From NCBI GenBank assembly GCA_045536425.1, contig JAZSNN010000021.1, positions 1 to 54,893 of the forward strand: a DNA stretch of 54,893 nt, in the 5' to 3' direction. The position numbers were made by a program, and so were the translations under genes. The first letter of the stretch is position 1; the number at the start of each line of letters is the position of its first letter. Below are positions 52,017-54,893 of this stretch, piece by piece. The notes beneath the pieces were generated by a model that was not told where the DNA came from, ran no database searches, and saw nothing but the letters and a program-made list of their open reading frames with translations. This DNA comes from UBA11540 sp045536425 (GTDB lineage Bacteria > Bacillota > Clostridia > Oscillospirales > Ruminococcaceae).

Positions 52017-52082
52017 CCGTACCCACGGTTTCGGGAGCAAGCCATTTCAACGGAATGTACCTACCCATTGCTGAGAGTACGG
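52017..52082 (+). promoter_or_regulatory. Structured leader of rpsO, probable S15 autoregulation site
   Basis: Three nested stems can form: CCGTAC/GTACGG (52017-52022 with 52077-52082), AGCAA/TTGCT (52036-52040 with 52068-52072), and CATT/AATG (52043-52046 with 52054-52057). S15 is known to repress its own mRNA through varied leader structures in different bacteria. This structure ends about 13 bases before the ribosome site, so it could act on initiation. Confidence 0.55.
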
Positions 52083-52111
52083 AAAATATTATAAAAAGAG
52101 GTGCAATCAAA

Positions 52112-52378
52112 ATGATGCAGAAAAACGAAAAAACAGAAATCATTGTAAACAACCGTACACACGAAACCGATACCGGTTCTCCCGAAGTACAGATCGCTAT
52201 TCTCACAAAGAGAATCAACGACCTCAACGTACATCTCAAAGAGAATCCCAAGGATCACCACTCTCGCAGAGGCCTTCTCAAGATGGTTGGTAAGAGACGT
52301 AACCTTCTCAACTACCTTATGAAGAAGGACATCGAGCGTTACCGTGCTACAGTTGCAAAGCTTGGCTTGCGTAAGTAA
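52112..52378 (+). CDS. rpsO: 30S ribosomal protein S15
   Basis: This 88-aa protein matches S15 across its length, with the central conserved GSPEVQIAILTKRINDLNVHLKENPKDHHSRRGL in outline and the C-terminal RYRATVAKLGLRK. It binds 16S rRNA helices 20-22 early in 30S assembly. The ATG at 52112 has GAGGTG eight bases upstream. It is next to pnp, the same order as in many bacteria. Confidence 0.97.
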   Translation: MMQKNEKTEIIVNNRTHETDTGSPEVQIAILTKRINDLNVHLKENPKDHHSRRGLLKMVGKRRNLLNYLMKKDIERYRATVAKLGLRK

Positions 52379-52387
52379 GAAAAATAT

Positions 52388-52416
52388 GGGCAGGTGAATT
52401 TTCGCCTGCCCTGTTT
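52388..52416 (+). terminator. Terminator between rpsO and pnp
   Basis: A 10-bp stem with one G-U pair (52388-52397 with 52402-52411) and a T run follow the rpsO stop. Confidence 0.85.
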
Positions 52417-52431
52417 TTGCTAATTAGAGTC

Positions 52432-52506
52432 GGTTAAAGGATATTTAGCACTAAATCGAGTGGCTGTAAAACAGCTATTGGATTTATTGCTAAAGCCTTT
52501 CTGACC
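52432..52506 (+). promoter_or_regulatory. Long hairpin leader of pnp
   Basis: The leader can fold into one long stem-loop. Its steps from base to tip are GGT/ACC, AAAGG/CCTTT (52436-52440 with 52496-52500), TTTAGCA-C-TAAATC with GATTTA-T-TGCTAAA (52444-52457 with 52481-52494), and GCTGT/ACAGC (52463-52467 with 52471-52475) closed by AAA. E. coli pnp is autoregulated through RNase III cutting of such a leader hairpin. This one lies 38 bases before the pnp ATG. Confidence 0.65.
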
Positions 52507-52543
52507 TGATTATAAATTTCAAAAAAGAAAGGAAAATGTAAAA

Positions 52544-54655
52544 ATGTTTGAAAAGTACAGAACCTTTGAAACCGTATTTGCAGGCAGACCTCTTGTTATT
52601 GAAACAGGTAAAATGTGCTGCCTCTCCAACGGTTCATGCCTCGTTCGTTACGGTGAAACCGCAGTTATGGTAAACGTTACCGCTTCTGCTAAACCCCGTG
52701 AAGGCATCGACTTCTTCCCTCTCTCTGTTGATTTTGAGGAAAGACTTTATTCCGTTGGTAAAATCCCCGGTTCCTTTATGAAAAGAGAAGGAAAGCCCTC
52801 TGAGAAGGCTATCCTTACATCCCGTGTTGTAGACCGTCCTATCAGACCTCTCTTCCCTAAGGATATGAGAAACGACGTTTCCGTTGTTATGACAGTTATC
52901 GCTGTTGACCCCGATTGTTCACCTGAAATCGCAGGTATGATTGGTACCTCTATCGCCCTCTCCATCTCTGATATTCCGTGGAACGGACCTATCGCAGGTG
53001 TTGCTCTCGGTCTTGTTGACGGAGAGGTTGTTATCAACCCCACAGCTGAACAGCGTGCAGTAAGCGATATGCAGGTTACTCTCGCAGGTACATTTGAAAA
53101 GATCGTTATGATCGAAGCAGGTGCTAAGGAAGTTCCTGAGGACGTTATGCTGGGCGCAATCATCGACGGTCACGACGAAATCAAGAAAATCGTTTCCTTC
53201 ATCCGCGACATTCAGACCGAAATCGGTAAACCCAAGTTTGAGTTTGAGTCCAAGGAAGTTGACCACGATATGTTCGAGGCAATCAAGGACTTTGCTATCG
53301 AGAAGGTTAGATTTGCTCTTGATACTGATGACAAAAACGTTCGTGAAGCAAGACTTGCTCCCGTAGTTGATGAAATCCACGCTAAGTTTGACGAAGAATA
53401 TCCCGAGCGTGCTGCTGAAATCGACGAGTGCATCTACAAGCTCCAGAAGTTTGTCGTAAGACGTTGGCTCCTCGACGACGGCAAACGTGTTGACGGAAGA
53501 GGAATTGACGAAATCAGACCTCTCGCTGCTGAAGCAGGACTCTTCAAGAGGGTTCACGGCTCCGGTATGTTCACAAGAGGACAGACTCAGGTTATGACAA
53601 TCGCTACTCTCGGTACTGTTAAAGAAGCTCAGCTTCTCGACGGCATCGACGACGAAGAGTTCAAGCGTTATATGCATCACTATAACTTCCCCTCATACTC
53701 TGTTGGTGAAACAAGACCTTCAAGAGGCCCCGGAAGAAGAGAAATCGGTCACGGTGCTCTTGCTGAGAGAGCTCTCGAGCCTGTAATTCCTTCTGTTGAC
53801 GAATTCCCCTACTCTATCCGTCTCGTATCCGAGGTTCTTTCCTCTAACGGTTCTACATCTCAAGGCTCCATCTGCGGTTCTACACTCGCACTTATGGATG
53901 CAGGTGTTCCGATCAAGGCTCCCGTTGCAGGTATCTCCTGCGGTCTTATCACTGAGGGCGAGCGTTGGATGACAATGGTTGACATTCAGGGTCTTGAAGA
54001 CTTCTTTGGCGATATGGACTTTAAGGTTGGTGGTACTCACAAGGGTATCACAGCAATTCAGGTTGATATCAAGATTGACGGTCTTACCTATGATGTAATC
54101 CGCGATGCTTTTGAAAAGACAAGAAAAGCAAGACTCTACATCCTCGACGAAGTTATGCTCAAGGCTATTCCCGAGGTTAGAGATCATCTTTCTGAATTTG
54201 CTCCCAAGATGCTCACAACTACAATCGATGTAGACAAGATTCGTGAGGTTATCGGTTCCGGCGGAAAGACAATCCAGAAGATCTGTGCTGAGTGCGATGT
54301 TAAGATTGACATCGACGATGACGGAAAGGTGTTTATCTCCGGTATCAGCGCTGAAGGTACACAGAGAGCTCTTGATATCGTCAAGACTATTGCTAATCCC
54401 CCCGAAATCGGTGCTATCTACAAAGGCAAGGTTACACGCATAATGACCTTCGGTGCTTTCGTAGAAATCGCTCCCGGCAAAGAGGGCCTCGTTCACATCT
54501 CCAAGCTCGAGGACAAGCGCGTAGAGAAGGTTGAAGACGTTGTAACAGTTGGCGACGAGATAATCGTTAAGGTTGTTGAAATCGACCAGCAGGGTCGTAT
54601 CAATCTTTCCAGAAAAGATGCTATCGCAGACATCAACGCAAAGAAAAATTCATAA
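52544..54655 (+). CDS. pnp: Polynucleotide phosphorylase
   Basis: This 703-aa exoribonuclease degrades RNA with phosphate and can add tails. It has the first RNase PH domain (about 10-140), a helical region, the second catalytic RNase PH domain (about 320-540, with GQTQVMTIATLG and HHYNFPSYSVGETR), a KH domain (about 560-615, GSGGK loop) and an S1 domain (about 625-695). It is part of mRNA decay and may repress its own mRNA through the leader hairpin. Codon use is strongly biased. AAAGGA lies upstream of the ATG, and the IS3-family end begins about 24 bp after the stop. Confidence 0.97.
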   Translation: MFEKYRTFETVFAGRPLVIETGKMCCLSNGSCLVRYGETAVMVNVTASAKPREGIDFFPLSVDFEERLYSVGKIPGSFMKREGKPSEKAILTSRVVDRPIRPLFPKDMRNDVSVVMTVIAVDPDCSPEIAGMIGTSIALSISDIPWNGPIAGVALGLVDGEVVINPTAEQRAVSDMQVTLAGTFEKIVMIEAGAKEVPEDVMLGAIIDGHDEIKKIVSFIRDIQTEIGKPKFEFESKEVDHDMFEAIKDFAIEKVRFALDTDDKNVREARLAPVVDEIHAKFDEEYPERAAEIDECIYKLQKFVVRRWLLDDGKRVDGRGIDEIRPLAAEAGLFKRVHGSGMFTRGQTQVMTIATLGTVKEAQLLDGIDDEEFKRYMHHYNFPSYSVGETRPSRGPGRREIGHGALAERALEPVIPSVDEFPYSIRLVSEVLSSNGSTSQGSICGSTLALMDAGVPIKAPVAGISCGLITEGERWMTMVDIQGLEDFFGDMDFKVGGTHKGITAIQVDIKIDGLTYDVIRDAFEKTRKARLYILDEVMLKAIPEVRDHLSEFAPKMLTTTIDVDKIREVIGSGGKTIQKICAECDVKIDIDDDGKVFISGISAEGTQRALDIVKTIANPPEIGAIYKGKVTRIMTFGAFVEIAPGKEGLVHISKLEDKRVEKVEDVVTVGDEIIVKVVEIDQQGRINLSRKDAIADINAKKNS

Positions 54656-54679
54656 GTAACATTAATCGCCACCGCAAAA

Positions 54680-54893
54680 TGTACCGCTCCAATTTGTGCG
54701 GACAGTCAAAAACGCCCCCTATGGTAGCAAATCTTTAATTTTAAGCAACATGCTGACATCGCTTTTCGAGTGGTGTCAGTTTTGTTTTCAATTGAATTCG
54801 TTGGTGGTTGTAGAAATGTATGTACTCTCCTATGAGGAGGCGAGCCTCATCATAGGTCTGTAATTTTGTGCGGTAAATGCACTCCGTTTTAAG
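54680..54893 (-). mobile_element. IS3-family insertion sequence, one end only
   Basis: The terminal repeat starts TGTACCGCTCCAATTTGTGC at 54680, with the TG end typical of the IS3 family, and the transposase C-terminus is encoded just inside on the minus strand. The other end lies beyond the window. Target duplication cannot be checked with one end. Confidence 0.85.
54741..54893 (-). CDS. IS3-family transposase (OrfB), C-terminal part
   Basis: The last 50 residues of an integrase-core transposase are visible, including EYIHFYNHQRIQLKTKLTP, which is the common C-terminal motif of IS3-family OrfB proteins (YIxFYNxxRxQ). The last catalytic Glu lies further upstream, beyond the window. The stop TAA is at 54743-54741. 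The gene continues past the right edge, so completeness is unknown. Confidence 0.9.
   Translation of the reverse strand, partial: LKTECIYRTKLQTYDEARLLIGEYIHFYNHQRIQLKTKLTPLEKRCQHVA

Noticed and set aside
1..54893. CRISPR arrays, tRNA and rRNA genes, prophage
   Set aside because: No spaced repeats, tRNA-like cloverleaves, rRNA sequence or phage structural genes were seen on either strand.

Overview
The window reads as a stretch of chromosome from a moderately low-GC Firmicute of the class Clostridia, probably an uncultured gut-type, spore-lineage fermenter. The evidence is a PolC-type replicative polymerase, a tyrosine T-box leader, an IspH-ribosomal protein S1 fusion, a SpoIID-type protein, DUF1540, an ECF sigma factor with a partner, strong SD sequences with many TTG/GTG starts, and acetate kinase. 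No rRNA, tRNA, CRISPR array or prophage was found. Both edges lie in insertion sequences: an IS200/IS605-like left end at 1-130 and an IS3-family end at 54680-54893. Between them the DNA is mostly conserved core genes.

Layout. 1-9956: isocitrate dehydrogenase; a Crp/Fnr regulator with an ABC transporter of the NMT1/SsuA type, carrying a clear promoter and a palindromic operator; a small DUF1540 protein; a small membrane protein; a VTT-domain protein with an orphan oligopeptide-binding lipoprotein; citrate synthase; a SpoIID-like protein. 9991-21965, minus strand: one long run pyrH-frr-uppS-cdsA-dxr-rseP-ispG-polC-pyrR-ruvX-nudix, linking translation, isoprenoid and envelope-lipid synthesis and DNA replication. 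22122-27473, plus strand: MurR/RpiR-type regulator, BaiN-like flavoprotein, cmk, plsC and the ispH-rpsA fusion, followed by a separate phosphoribosyltransferase gene.

28133-39346 is the most accessory part. It holds an ECF sigma factor overlapping a membrane-anchored serpin, a class B sortase with a lipoprotein-like signal, tmcAL, ackA, and a four-gene set tldD-tldE followed by an Ig-like membrane-anchored protein and a beta-helix lipoprotein. 39483-48847 holds a copper ATPase fused to a CopZ-like domain, tmk with a DUF2156 gene, and an overlapping set SPFH/zinc ribbon-GH13-dinB-hemW. 48884-54655 holds metA, a T-box-controlled tyrS with ppa, and rpsO-pnp with two structured leaders.

How they work together: citrate synthase and isocitrate dehydrogenase could form the oxidative arm from acetyl-CoA to 2-oxoglutarate. 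IspG, Dxr and IspH are three steps of the MEP pathway, whose product UppS uses for undecaprenyl diphosphate; CdsA and PlsC make phospholipid precursors. The least ordinary candidates are the sigma factor-serpin pair, the tldDE-surface protein operon, two gene fusions that keep an internal Shine-Dalgarno and start codon, and the long hairpin leader of pnp.
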